Source: Acanthaster planci (lineage: Eukaryota > Echinodermata > Asteroidea > Valvatida > Acanthasteridae). Taken from it: a stretch of DNA of 64,000 nucleotides. The notes beneath the pieces were generated by a model that made no database searches, had not been told where the DNA came from, and saw only the letters and a program-made list of their open reading frames with translations. Shown here piece by piece: positions 46,201 through 58,400 of the stretch (the first letter of the stretch is position 1; each line of letters opens with the position of its first letter). The stretch spans positions 207,416-271,415 of the forward strand of contig NW_019091571.1 of NCBI RefSeq assembly GCF_001949145.1. The letters run 5' to 3'. The translations under genes were made by a program, and so were the position numbers.

Positions 46201-48261
46201 AATTTCTTACAAATGAAACCAGCTGGACTCTGTAAAATGTGGGGTTAGTTGTTTAAGCAGATAGCACTGCAAGAGATCGACTTAGGGTGATTTGCTTTCA
46301 TTTCTGTAATTTGTTTTCATGTTGGAGTTAACAGATTTACATTGTTATCTGTTAACTAAATGACAGATATGTGCAGGGGCATAGCGATCGGGGGTGTATG
46401 GGTGCGCCACCCCCGCCCCCGCACCATAATTAATTCCAGTCGGCAAATAGGGCAAACTTGGTACATCGTTGGCACTTCCCCTGAAACATGAAATGTAGCG
46501 TACCATGGATTTTCCTTTTACATGACACCAGGTTAGTGTGACCTTGGCACACCTCCCCCCAAAAAAGAAAACGCTTTCGCGATCGCTACGCCCCTGGATA
46601 AACGTGGTTTACCATAAATAAGTTGAAATCTGACATCTAAATACAGTTTGTAAAACCTAAACCAAATTTAAAAGATGTAACTGATTGGTTTACTTTTTCG
46701 TTGCAGGAGACTTTTTGGTTTCGCTACACCTAGTCCCCAAGTAAGTCTACTTTCGCAATTTTTTTTGTGTGTGTTCCTCGAAAGGGACGTCCGTGCGCGC
46801 ACTAAAAAGGCATCTGGTTCAGATAGCGTTGATTCCCAAAGTCACCTTTATTTTTGAACCGCGCATCGGATCGGGTTGAACATGCCAAACCAACTTCAAG
46901 CATTACATATATACACTGAATTGGACCTAAAATCGATTTGAACTTAGTCCGACAAAAATTGAGGAGAAAAAAAACGAACCGACCAGGAAAAGAACATCTG
47001 CCTGACGTGATTCGTTCGGCAAAATCATCGCGGAAATTTTTGCCAATTTTTTTTTTTCAGTAACGATTGAAGTAAGTGCAGAAATTATACCGTGGGGTAA
47101 ATTTTGATCGTACCAGGTACTGCGACTCTGCGGTTATAATTAATGCCCCTGTTTTTTCCCTCGGCTTCTTTTGAGTTTTTACCAAGATGGCTTAAACTGA
47201 ACTAACCCGACCTGAACTTGAATTGAAAACGAAAATCCGAACCCGACACGTTCCGAAACCAGCCTGACTCTACTGAACTTCGGTTTCGGGTCAAGTTTTC
47301 ACAACATTAATCTAGAGCAAGTGTTTTATGTAACACTGTATATTTGTTCAGTCCTAGCGGTGTACTTTTCTTGACTTACCTTACATAATTTCCACCACGA
47401 ACTTTCCGATAGACGAATAGATGTCCAAATAGAGGTTATGCGTTAATGTGTCCTCAGAGGGCAAAAGTTTTGTTTCACTAGAACGGACTCGAGTAAACCG
47501 TTTATGCATTTGTTGTAACTAAATTAAAATGACAACAACAGCCTCTGAGACGCCATGAACTATGGAGACGCCAGCAACGCATAACCTTTACATTCACCCA
47601 AACTATATGGTCGTGACATCTGAAAAAAAGATATCAGGATTTTGAAATTAAAACTGGAAGTCCATAAAGTTAAGGATAGGCCTTCTGGTGAGAATTCGGA
47701 CATAATGGAACAAATCCCACAAGTAAAACCGAAATTCTTTCAAAGCTCTTAATTAATTGCAAAATACAGTTAAAGTTACACTGACCTTCAAAAGAGTGAC
47801 AATAGGTGGCGTCCTTTTCACATCAAAGAGTGTTCAAGGCATTCAGAGTCTCTCTCCTTTTTTTCAATAAACTTAATGATCGACAATCTTCCAAGAAAAG
47901 CTCTCATCGTTTGGTCAAAGCCACTGACCCAAAACGTCATCTTAAAACCCTTTCCTAGACGTATCATTTGCGGGGTTCAGTTGACAAACTACTCGACTAG
48001 AAAGTGTGAACCTGCCGTCATAATATGATAACATTTAAGTGAAACGTAACTATGTCAACAAAATACCGAGGCCGTTCTAATTGGAAAACACCATGTATCA
48101 ATACATGAATATTCCCTTAAATCACCGTATACGACAGATCTTTCTTTTCTTTTTAAAAACTTTTCCAGCATTCGGTGACTCCGCAGTTTAGCAGCTCTCC
48201 TACAAGAAAAGATTACCGTCCTGATCATAACACCAGAATCTGGAGACCCAAGTTTCTGTGA
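43295..48261 (+). CDS. Mucin-like type I membrane protein, copy C
   Basis: Unrecognised family, intact and the smallest copy (299 aa). Exons: 43295-43360, 44245-44836, 45750-45864, 46707-46740, 48169-48261; phases match A and B. Exon 1 encodes a classic signal peptide (hydrophobic core HLAVFFLVTFCG). Exon 2 has the Cys module (LLGC-x5-C-GAVYC-GNET-x4-C, then NPPLF) and a non-periodic Thr-rich mucin domain of about 140 residues. Exon 3 encodes the membrane helix (IVAVIVSAVAVILVALVTTF) followed by basic ARMFRWR. The last exon ends NTRIWRPKFL. The acceptor at 48168 was chosen over one at 48186, which is in frame but has a poorer pyrimidine tract. Binding partner and function unknown. Confidence 0.82.
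45408..45577. mobile_element. 170-bp near-perfect palindrome in gene C intron 2
   Basis: The arms of about 75 bp share AGTGCGCCT, CAAGAGTTTG, GTTGGCCAATCAC and GAAATCTGTCGACCC, with a short centre near 45492. The sequence will fold into a long hairpin. It is probably a MITE; no target duplication was recognised. Confidence 0.8.
46374..46596. mobile_element. hAT-like MITE in gene C intron 3
   Basis: CAGGGGCATAGCGATCG at the left matches minus-strand CAGGGGCGTAGCGATCG at the right over 17 bp with one mismatch. Flanking 8-mers GATATGTG and GATAAACG match only in part, so the target duplication is decayed or absent. It resembles the element at 39952 in its CAG(T/G)GGC(G/A)TAGC end. Confidence 0.7.
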
Positions 48262-48665
48262 AGAACTACCAAACATGATGTGGGAACAAGAAACATGAGT
48301 TGGCATCTTTAACTTGAGATGAGTGGTTGAGGGCATGATGTCGGCACGCTGAAAAAAATGTCACCTGAAAAAAATTCATTCATGGCAAACGGGTGCACAA
48401 AATATTCAGTATGTACCCAACTAGCCCCACATCTGTGATGGCGACAGATAAGAGACAGATTGTAAAAGAGAGCCACTGCAGCCCTATTTGTGGGGCTAAT
48501 ACCCAATATAAGTAAACTCTTCAAATAATGACTGTTATGAGATCGCAACCGCAAGGAAAGCGTGTACATGTATTTAACTCCTGTAGTAACAGGTGACAAT
48601 CAACAATGGTAGTAGCGGTCGAATTATTCAACAACTGTGTATGATTCCGGATTGGTAAAGTATAT

Positions 48666-48830
48666 CAGGGCGGATCCAGGACTTTCTCTATTTTTGTGGA
48701 CAAGCAGAAGCGATGATGAACTTATACATGACGTGCGTTGTTTACAATGGTATCGGTGAATTTACTTCAGTTATTTCCTATTGTTTACCTTTTTGTCTCA
48801 GAGCAGATCCAATCCCTGGATCCGCTGCTG
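48666..48830. mobile_element. Small MITE with GGATCCAGG-type inverted ends
   Basis: CAGGGCGGATCCAGGACTTT at the left matches minus-strand CAGCAGCGGATCCAGGGATT at the right. The 165-bp element is non-coding. No clear target duplication, so borders are tentative. Confidence 0.5.
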
Positions 48831-49847
48831 TATGTAAGATCTGAAAAGCTCAATGCTTTTGGGAGAAAAAAAAAAAGACTTTACAATCACGTGATAGGCT
48901 ATACTGCCTGGGTTTCCTAAAGTCGTGAATGACAAACTCAGGACTCCACTCAAAGAAAGACTGCCCTCTCTCGAAGGTTACAAAAAGAAGACATGTCATA
49001 TCACAACTGTAATTTAAAAGGTAACAGACATAAAAAAAACAAACAAACATTTAGTTCACGTGAAGTATTTTAAAATAACAATAAATACTTCACCGTTTCA
49101 AAAACATCGTAAATTTGATATTTACCCCATTAATTGTGACCCCAAATGAATAAAAAGATCCTGCGTTTCCCGGCCCACAAAAAAACCCTCAGCCCCCAGG
49201 CTGATTGGATGACGTCATCGCCCGAACGCTGACATTTACAGCGTACATGTAGCCTACACGTACTGTACACGTACATGTATATTGCGCACAGTACATGCAG
49301 TATCGCACGCTTCAATAGACCACGTTGTGTTTGATGTAGCTTGTTCAAAAGGCAAACATGGTTAATTGTTGTTATTTTAAAACACTTCACGTGAACTAAA
49401 TGTTTTCTATTTCTGTCACCCTTTAACAACTGTAATTTAACAGAAAAGACGGTATTTTTTCTGCATTGAACAAAATGTGACCCGCATTAGCCAACCATAA
49501 ATATATGGTCAATATGTAAAGGTGGTGTAATCGTAGTTGTCGCTAGGACTTTCTTCTGTGAGGGGGTGCAGCACTGGTCAGTAGCAAACTTACATGCCAT
49601 AAAGGATGGAAGGAGGGTAATCCAAAAGTATTTTTAGGCAAATTGGTGATTTTCATACCCCTTCCTCCTTTTTGCTGTCCCTTTCACTCTTCTTTTCTTC
49701 CCACTAAGGTATTAACTTTTTGAGAAGCAAGCTTTCCCCCCCCCGCAGCCAATGGGCTGGATGTAACGTGCAAACGTGTCAGACTCCTCTCACATGTGTG
49801 TAGCCACTGCGTCGCTTGGATATTATCTCTGAACATTTATTTCACAA

Positions 49848-50724
49848 NNNNNNNNNNNNNNNNNNNNNNNNNNNNNNNNNNNNNNNNNNNNNNNNNNNNN
49901 NNNNNNNNNNNNNNNNNNNNNNNNNNNNNNNNNNNNNNNNNNNNNNNNNNNNNNNNNNNNNNNNNNNNNNNNNNNNNNNNNNNNNNNNNNNNNNNNNNNN
50001 NNNNNNNNNNNNNNNNNNNNNNNNNNNNNNNNNNNNNNNNNNNNNNNNNNNNNNNNNNNNNNNNNNNNNNNNNNNNNNNNNNNNNNNNNNNNNNNNNNNN
50101 NNNNNNNNNNNNNNNNNNNNNNNNNNNNNNNNNNNNNNNNNNNNNNNNNNNNNNNNNNNNNNNNNNNNNNNNNNNNNNNNNNNNNNNNNNNNNNNNNNNN
50201 NNNNNNNNNNNNNNNNNNNNNNNNNNNNNNNNNNNNNNNNNNNNNNNNNNNNNNNNNNNNNNNNNNNNNNNNNNNNNNNNNNNNNNNNNNNNNNNNNNNN
50301 NNNNNNNNNNNNNNNNNNNNNNNNNNNNNNNNNNNNNNNNNNNNNNNNNNNNNNNNNNNNNNNNNNNNNNNNNNNNNNNNNNNNNNNNNNNNNNNNNNNN
50401 NNNNNNNNNNNNNNNNNNNNNNNNNNNNNNNNNNNNNNNNNNNNNNNNNNNNNNNNNNNNNNNNNNNNNNNNNNNNNNNNNNNNNNNNNNNNNNNNNNNN
50501 NNNNNNNNNNNNNNNNNNNNNNNNNNNNNNNNNNNNNNNNNNNNNNNNNNNNNNNNNNNNNNNNNNNNNNNNNNNNNNNNNNNNNNNNNNNNNNNNNNNN
50601 NNNNNNNNNNNNNNNNNNNNNNNNNNNNNNNNNNNNNNNNNNNNNNNNNNNNNNNNNNNNNNNNNNNNNNNNNNNNNNNNNNNNNNNNNNNNNNNNNNNN
50701 NNNNNNNNNNNNNNNNNNNNNNNN
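49848..50724. other. Assembly gap (877 N)
   Basis: An unbroken run of 877 undetermined bases. A further single undetermined base is at 51312. Open frames reported across the gap are meaningless. Confidence 0.99.
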
Positions 50725-52366
50725 CGCAGCCCGGCCCGGCGTTGTCCTATGATAAATTGTAACTTGGAAGTTTCAAACTGCACGTGACATCTGCGCACAG
50801 CCTTGTGTCGAAATGGGCTGAATTTTTTATTAGTACTTAAACATTATATAAATCGAACACAATGTAAAGTAGTAACATGACATCATTAGTTTATAGAGAA
50901 ATGAATACTCAGTTATGTGCAAGTTGCTTAAACCTGGTTTGTACTATAAATACTCTGCAAAAAGCCGTGAGATTTTGTTTACAGTGTACGTCTTCGAAAT
51001 ATTCTTCAAGTGTGTATTAATTACATTACCATTTCTCAATCTCTGAAAAACCTGCTACACTTTCCCACGCAGCCGGTAAATTAACGGGTACATTTTCATG
51101 ACATACTCTGCAATAGCGGCATCAGCTCAGTCTACCACAACACCAGCCTGTCACAAAGTATCGGACATAGTCGAGCATCACTCAGCCCTAAGACGCCTTT
51201 TTGCGTTCATGTTTTCTCTTTCTCCATAATGAAGATTAAGTCGACATTATAACACGTGCGCTGCGCGTTGTGTTCGGCCGTCAAAATCGCCCCGTAAGCG
51301 ATTCCGACGGANGAGAGAGAGGTTGTGTCCGGCACGTGGAGGGGTTAGGAGAGTTGGGCTTGTTGAAGTTCCGGAGGAAGGAAATCAGTTAAACTGTGTC
51401 ATCGAGGGGTTTGCTATTTGGGAACGATTAAAGTGATGGTTGGTTTGACGGGGTGCCATTTTGTTTTATCTTTTCTATTGGTTTTTATTGCAACTCACAA
51501 GTCTATTATATCACTCTGTAGATCACTTTAAAAGTTTTTATTATTACTATTTGAATCACATTGTAAGTTGGCACTTATGAGAATTAAATAACATAAACAG
51601 CACTTATTATCTGTACAATTGTTTCATTTTTAATGGTTTTAATCATACTAGTGTTTACTTCCATTTATCTTTCCCTTTAGGATAATATACAGTAACTCCC
51701 TTGAACTTGAATATTTGTTTCCAGAAGAAGTTTTTTTGATACATTTTTATTATGTTTAATTGTTTCTGTGATGTTGATTAATTTTGCATGTTTTAATTCA
51801 ATTTCTCATATTTTAAAATTATTTCAACCAGGACCCGCAGTATGTAACTGAAGAGGCCGCCCTGCACAAATAAGATGGCAAACAACTGAATAAATGAATT
51901 CATCTAGTTTTAGAAATCGTGATTTTGTCACAGGGAAAACGCTTTGACGAATTTTGGAAAGTATGCCTATTCTTAATTACCAGTATAAAATGGCCCGTGG
52001 GCTTCGTAGTGGCAAGGACTTGGATGCCCTCAGGGAGTCGTTTAAATTCCTTGGAACGATTTGCACCTGTTATAATGACCAAAAAACATCACCACTGGCA
52101 CTGGGCTTCTTTTTTGCTCGAATCCACAACGAAAAGAAGCCGACGGGATTGACAAAACGGCACACGCTTACCCAGTGCGGTTCCCCAACGTCAACATGTG
52201 TTTTAATGTTGGTGTAAAATCGAGAGTTCCAACTTTTAGGTGTTAAGGTAGCGCACATGCGTCAGATATGTCATGTTTGGTAGCCGTCCACGTACATATA
52301 TGAAGGCTTGAACACTTATGTGGAGTGCGGGACATTTTGTCACGGATATTTTGCTGGCTTCGAAAC

Positions 52367-52425
52367 ATGACAGCCTAACAGTTTCTTTGCCAGTCGTTGA
52401 CGACTTCTCACCAATGCCACAATGA
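52367..52425 (+). promoter_or_regulatory. TDRD9: Two minimal upstream reading frames before TDRD9
   Basis: If this stretch is transcribed, an ATG at 52367 opens a three-codon frame (ATGACAGCCTAA). A second at 52414 (ATGCCACAATGA) ends so that its TGA overlaps the TDRD9 ATG (AATGA). Such overlap can couple termination to re-initiation or dampen translation. A possible 3' splice site (TTTCTTTGCCAG, ending 52392) would remove the first but keep the second. No promoter motif is claimed. Confidence 0.4.
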
Positions 52426-55400
52426 GCCGTTTAACGACAGAGCTGACGTTTGACCACATCAATGACTTCTTTAAACTCGGGGTGAAGAATCCTCGTATGC
52501 CTGACACGCTAGCAAAGAGCAGCACGGGTGGCTGGGGGAGATGTCAACCACGTGAAGTGTCCGAGGCGGCGGACGCAGCTCAAGTCCCCAGCTACAGACG
52601 GTAAGAATTAAGAAGAAAGTAGAGGCTGGGTGGAGGGAGGGGAAGTGGGTTGATTCCTTCATGCTCTTTCTTTTGCATCCTTGGCTTTGCCTCCTGCTAT
52701 CATCTTTTGGAACAGTTACAGAATACCTGGCACCACTCACCTAATCGGCCATAGACCTTTTCCCAGTGATGTCACGATCGTGCTGGACCTCTGCTTTGTT
52801 GTGATGGTAATGAGTGCATAGTGTTGTGATGGTAATCTACCTATTCAAGATAAACTAGTCAAGTGTGCAGCGTTCGCACATGTGCTTGCACGTGGCTGAA
52901 GCTGCCCGTAGGAATATATACGATCACCATGGCCAAGGCGGTCCATGTGTGGTGGTATTGTTTACATTTAGTCACGTGGGTGAAAAAGGTCTATTCCACC
53001 AGCCGACTGGCCTAGGTTAGATGTTGTCTACATTGCATTGCGACTGACGTTCAGGGTATGAAAGTCCTCCTACAATTCGAAATGTTTTCAATGTTTTTTC
53101 TCACATATTTACCTGGCGAAGACAGCTCGAATGTCATTCACAAGTGCCTTGTATCCCAAATTCTGGAAATGCTGTGTTGAAATTACCTTGTCCGCGGGCG
53201 TATTTAGTAATTTCAACGCAGCATTTTAGGAATTCGGGATACAAGGCTCTTGTGAACGACATTTGAGCTATCTTCACCGGGTAAAAATGTGAGGAAAATC
53301 GTTGAAAAAAATTGTGCATTGTAGGAGGACTTTTATACCCTGGACATTAGTCGTAGTGTAAATGAAGACAACGTCCAACTTGGGCTAAGCCCCACTGCAC
53401 TCTCTATAGTGTTGCTGTAGTCTGAGTAACTTTGACCGTAGAAATCGCCTTTTTTTTTTACATGCGACCATGTCCAAATGTTAAGGCGATTTGTAGGGCT
53501 CAGGTTACTCGGACTAGGGCATAAGAGGGCTACTATTCCATGTCATACAGTTGTAGCTAGCTGGCTACTGAGACAGCTGGCTGGCCACCTAGTGCGTGGA
53601 TTTTGCATCACTCGCCTGTTTGAATATTTTGGAAGGGGGAATAGGCCTCTAGCAATTATATAATGTCAGTTCAGTGCCAGCTATTAAAAAAACAGAATAC
53701 AGCAAAGTATACTTCATAGTTCAGTCACTATCCATCTCCTCTTGCTGTGGCATCGCTACAGTTTAGGACACCGAAATATATATGTATTTTTTTTATTTGT
53801 TCCAAATGCAAGCTGAGTTTGTGCATATTTTCTTAATTCACACCATCATGAGTCCCTCTCGCAGATGATTGTCAAATTTATTTGCATTGGCTGAGAAACA
53901 TGGAAGAGGACTTTCTTGATGTAGGCCGATATTTGTTTCATTGATTAAACGCTGTCGGATATTTATCTTTCAAGCTTGATCAGTGTAGTGAATTTACACC
54001 TCTTCCATCTAAATGTGCATGTACAATAACATAAAAAGCACAGTAGTTTGATAAGTCAGTCCTCTCATGCAACATGCGCAATTAATGCTTGTTTGATGAT
54101 ATGTGAAACTGTGACTGTACATACATGCATGCTTCATAATCCCATTTAAGGCCCTGTGTGTAGAGAATGAAGCCTCTTGATAAACCAGTAGTCTGGTTCC
54201 CTGATCAAAGATTCCCTGATGACACTTGATAAAATCTTCGTTCTGGTATCACCCATGGATATAAGTACACCATGAAACAACATTTCAAGGGTCACAGGGA
54301 AAGCCTTGGGTGGATCCTATGTTTAGATGTACATGTACATGTGCATGCAGGCTGTTAATGTTGGTAGACACTTCGAAAACATGCACCAATCTCCCAAAAC
54401 GGTGTAGGAAGCAGTATTGTGTTACATGTGGCCGACTTGCAAAAGAAAACAATACACATCTACATGTACTCTATCTCATTATGCACGTCGACACAGCTGG
54501 AAGCACCTGTATGTCCCAACATGGACAGGATGAGTTTAGAATATCTCGGCTATTACCCGACACGGGGGGTTTGGGTCATGTGGACATTGGGTGATACTGG
54601 ACCCTTGATTAGATGAAAATACATGTAGTTGGAATCATCAGGTCTGGTATCCTGACTTATAAGCCACTGGCTGAAAGAAACTCCTTAAATGATTTGGGAC
54701 AAATCTAGACTCACTGGTGGGGCCATTAATACAGTATTGAATGTCGGCAGGTTTAATTTTGTTGGAAGAGAGAAACGCTTTGATATCTGAGTGAAATGAA
54801 TTAAGGTGTAGATCATGGAAGCTACAGTAGAGGGCGCTGTACATACACGTGTTTCCTGGTGCGCTAACTCAGAAAGTAAGGCCGTGTCCGAATCACTTGG
54901 CTAAAGCTGGAAATTACGCACGAGTCTATGGTGGTGGCCGCGGCCAGTTCCCGTGAAGTCGTGTGTAAATTCGGGCCGTAGCCAAATGATTTGGACATGG
55001 CCTAACATTAACATTAGCTTCAAGGAGTTACATTAAGTTACAATGAACTAAACTTAGGGTTTTGGAAGGCAGATACACCAGAAATTTATTGATTAGAGAT
55101 ACAGACATTGAGGAGACTAACCAGTGTAAGACCTACCACCACGATTAAGCCAAAGACAAAAAAAAATGCAAGTAGAAGTTAGATTAAAGTCCCAGAAATC
55201 CAGGACCAATTCTGAAACCAAATCTGAAGACACAGCCTATAATATGCAAACAAAAGAGACCAAATCCTACATTATAAATGGTGAAGGTTTAAGTACATGG
55301 TTTGTCAACCCAATATCCAGGCTCCCTTGACTTCCAAAAATCCATATCTGTGGTCTCTGCTGATGAGTAAAGTAGCTTAGGGCATACCCAAATCGTCCAG

Positions 55401-58400
55401 TCTGACACTGTGTGATGTCTTTGTTGCCTAGCAACCCACAAGATGCCTATCACCAGCAGGAATACGTCCAGCAGTACCAAAAGCAATGGGAGGAGGAGCG
55501 ATTGCAGGATCATGGGGGCGGAGCAGCAGGGGGCGATATTGGAGCCAGGAGCATCCACACTAGTCTGTCGGGTGGGTTCAGTCATTAGCAGTGAGCTACG
55601 TGTAGATATCCTGAGAGCTTTGCAGACCAGAAACGTTCAGGGCAGAGAAACATGCCAATAAAATCAGGCTAACGTGACACGCTCCTGAAGGCCAAATAAA
55701 AAAAATAGTTGTTTCCTGTTACATTGAAAAAATATGACTATGGGTCGGTAGGTAAAAACCACAGACATAAAAATGCATAGACCACCAGTCTTGTGCGTAT
55801 CACTATGATTTTGAAAAGTATGGGCAAAACGATGGATGGCAGTGTGTATTGCATTCCGTGCACAATGTCATGCATTCTCATTTGGTTGCATTGTGGTCTC
55901 AGAACACGTTCACTTTTTCCTCTTCAGTACTGTCCTCTCTTCATTTCAAATGAACTGCGTCATTTTGAATTAACATCGGCCAGATTAAGAACAAAGAAGA
56001 GTTTTTTTCAATCCGAATATAGCCACGTAGAATTTTAGGCCTGGAATTCTTCAACTGTGCGTAAATTCCCAATATCAAAGCTAGAATTTGCCATTAGTTT
56101 TGATTTCAGTCAGGCGCCGCACATGTCGCGAAATGATCATGTAGTTTGGAATGCAATTTGGCAGTCTATTCATTAATATGCCATTAGTAAACCCCCATTT
56201 TTAGCCTACTTGTAGATATTAAGGTAGGATTGATGGTCAATTAATTTCGGTGTAAATACACTCACCTATTTGCATTGAACATGTACAGGAATTAACCCTA
56301 ACAGTCCTCAGTCCACCAACAGGTGAAGGATTGAGGACTGTTAGAATCTCTGAATATAGAAAGTACGGCAGATGGCTTTGGGTGAAGTGACGACAGAGCA
56401 AGCTAACTTTTTTCAAGGGGACAAAGTTAAAATATTAGCAAACTAGAAAATATGCATGGGGAAGTACACAAAAAATAGAGTCTGGGGTTTACACTAATAA
56501 AACGATATACATGTACAGTGGTTTCTTCATCATTTTGCAGATTAGGTCGAGTGTTAAACTGGAAACACAACTATTCCTGGTTAGGCCTAAGACAGCGGAG
56601 TGAACAAGCTGAATCAATGTTTTCAGCTGTCTTGTGGGCAATTTTAAAAGGGGTCATTCCATGAGGTTGGGGCATTATTTGTGATGATGTCAATTGTAAC
56701 ATGGGTTCCGTATAAATCAACAGCCACTTCCCTGCATTGACATTGTTATACTTCTTGCAAGGCTGAATACACAGATGTGTGTTATTTCTAGAGAGTAAAT
56801 GACCTGCTCTACAGGTCATGACAGACGGTAAAAGGTACCCATGTAACAAGGACACCGTTACAAATTGTGCCCCAACCTCATGGAATGACCAAAATAAGTA
56901 CATAACAACAATATTGGAGAGAACATACAGGGTGTGGATGAGGGGACTTTCAGGGTTTAAATTATCTGTCGTTTCCCATATCATTAAGATTTAAGCACAG
57001 TGTTAAAAGCACCAATAACTGAGCTCATGGCCAGTAATTCTCAGTTAACTGTTGATTTAAATGTTGTTGCATGCACGACCAGATTTGGAGAGCATGACGG
57101 AGAGTGACGTCTTCAGCTTGCCCAATGATATTCCTGCAGAGCTTGCATCCCGAGTCTACCACAACTACAACTTCGATCACACTTACAATCCGGCACTCCC
57201 GATCACAGAGTTCAGTGAGCAGGTGGAACTTTGCTCCTTTTTATTTTTCTGGAATATTATTAAATGTAAAAGATGTGAAGGGGGGGTATTGGGATCTGGG
57301 ATGGGCGTGGCATTCAGAGGATGGTGTGGGTGTGATTGGTGATAATATTATTAATTATCAAAAAGCCATTGGGTTCTAGTGAGAGTTCATTTACGAGTAC
57401 AATGAGTAACAAGGTGGTGTAGAGTGGCCTAAGGGGTCATGGCTCGTCCTTGTCAACCTAGAAGATATCTGGCCAAAACCTTATATGATCTGGTCTTTGC
57501 TGACAACAAAGTGCTTTGAGAGTCTCCAACGCCAAAGGTCCAGTACATAGCTCAATGAATTCAGTTGATGGAGCTGAAAGAATGTTAGGACAAGAATAAG
57601 TCTTTTGTGAATTGAATTTGAATGAAATATGGTAAGATTCGCGTGAACATAACAATTTGAATTCCCCATATTAGAGACACTGTTGCTATACCTCGTGATT
57701 CGGGCTTGCAAGCTTTTGCTTTACATACCGGTAAGAGATACCTTGCGTCAATATGCCATTTTCAATGGATAAGAAGGGCACAAAGGAACCAGTCCATTCC
57801 AGAGATAGTGGTTGCTATGCAAAAGCTTGCCCCAAATCATGAGGTACATGTATAGCAACAGTGTCTTTAGTTTGGTGAATTCAAATCGTTACGTTTAAGT
57901 GCAATAGGTAACCCAGTGTACCAGATTTTACTCAAGTTTAACTCACAAAAGGTTTATCGTGAGTCCACTGTGAGTTTCTCTGCTCTAATGAAGTTTTATT
58001 AACTGAAGTTGTGTATCCATTGCCGTCAGGTTGTAAACACCATTGAGGCCCATTCAGTGGCGATTATTCAGGGACCTACAGGAAGCGGTAAGACAACCCA
58101 GGTGCCTCAGTATATCTTGGATTACTACGCCATCCAAGACAAGCACTGTAACATCATCGTGACCCAGCCCCGCCGTATCGCCGCCATCAGCATCGCCCGA
58201 CGGGTCTGCGAGGAACGGCGTTGGCAGCTGGGAAGTCTCGTCGGGTACCAGGTTAGATTTGGTTTCTGAGGTGGGCGCAATTCCGCAGTGCCTTGTTTAC
58301 CTACCCTTACCTTATTGTGATTTAAAAAGAGACTACATGTATTAAGACCAGTTTCCGTCTTTATTGTCATAAAGAGACACAGACAGCATTGCTTAAGCAA

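Larger units (their letters stand above)
48262..52421. other. Intergenic region between gene C and TDRD9, with assembly gap
   Basis: It contains a small MITE (48666-48830), an assembly gap and about 1.7 kb of sequence upstream of TDRD9. The open frame 51954-52217 begins in good context (AAAATGGCC at 51989) but has no recognisable family and no splice continuation, so it is not called. A further mucin-like copy hidden in the gap cannot be excluded. Confidence 0.5.

Noticed and set aside
47430-47600. Inverted repeat around GGTTATGCGTT
   Set aside because: Only about 15 bp match well; arms and ends cannot be defined.
49796-50798. Three ~320-codon frames
   Set aside because: They consist almost wholly of undetermined bases in the assembly gap.
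51954-52217. 87-codon frame just upstream of TDRD9 with good Kozak context
   Set aside because: No recognisable family or partner exons; more likely upstream DNA or leader.
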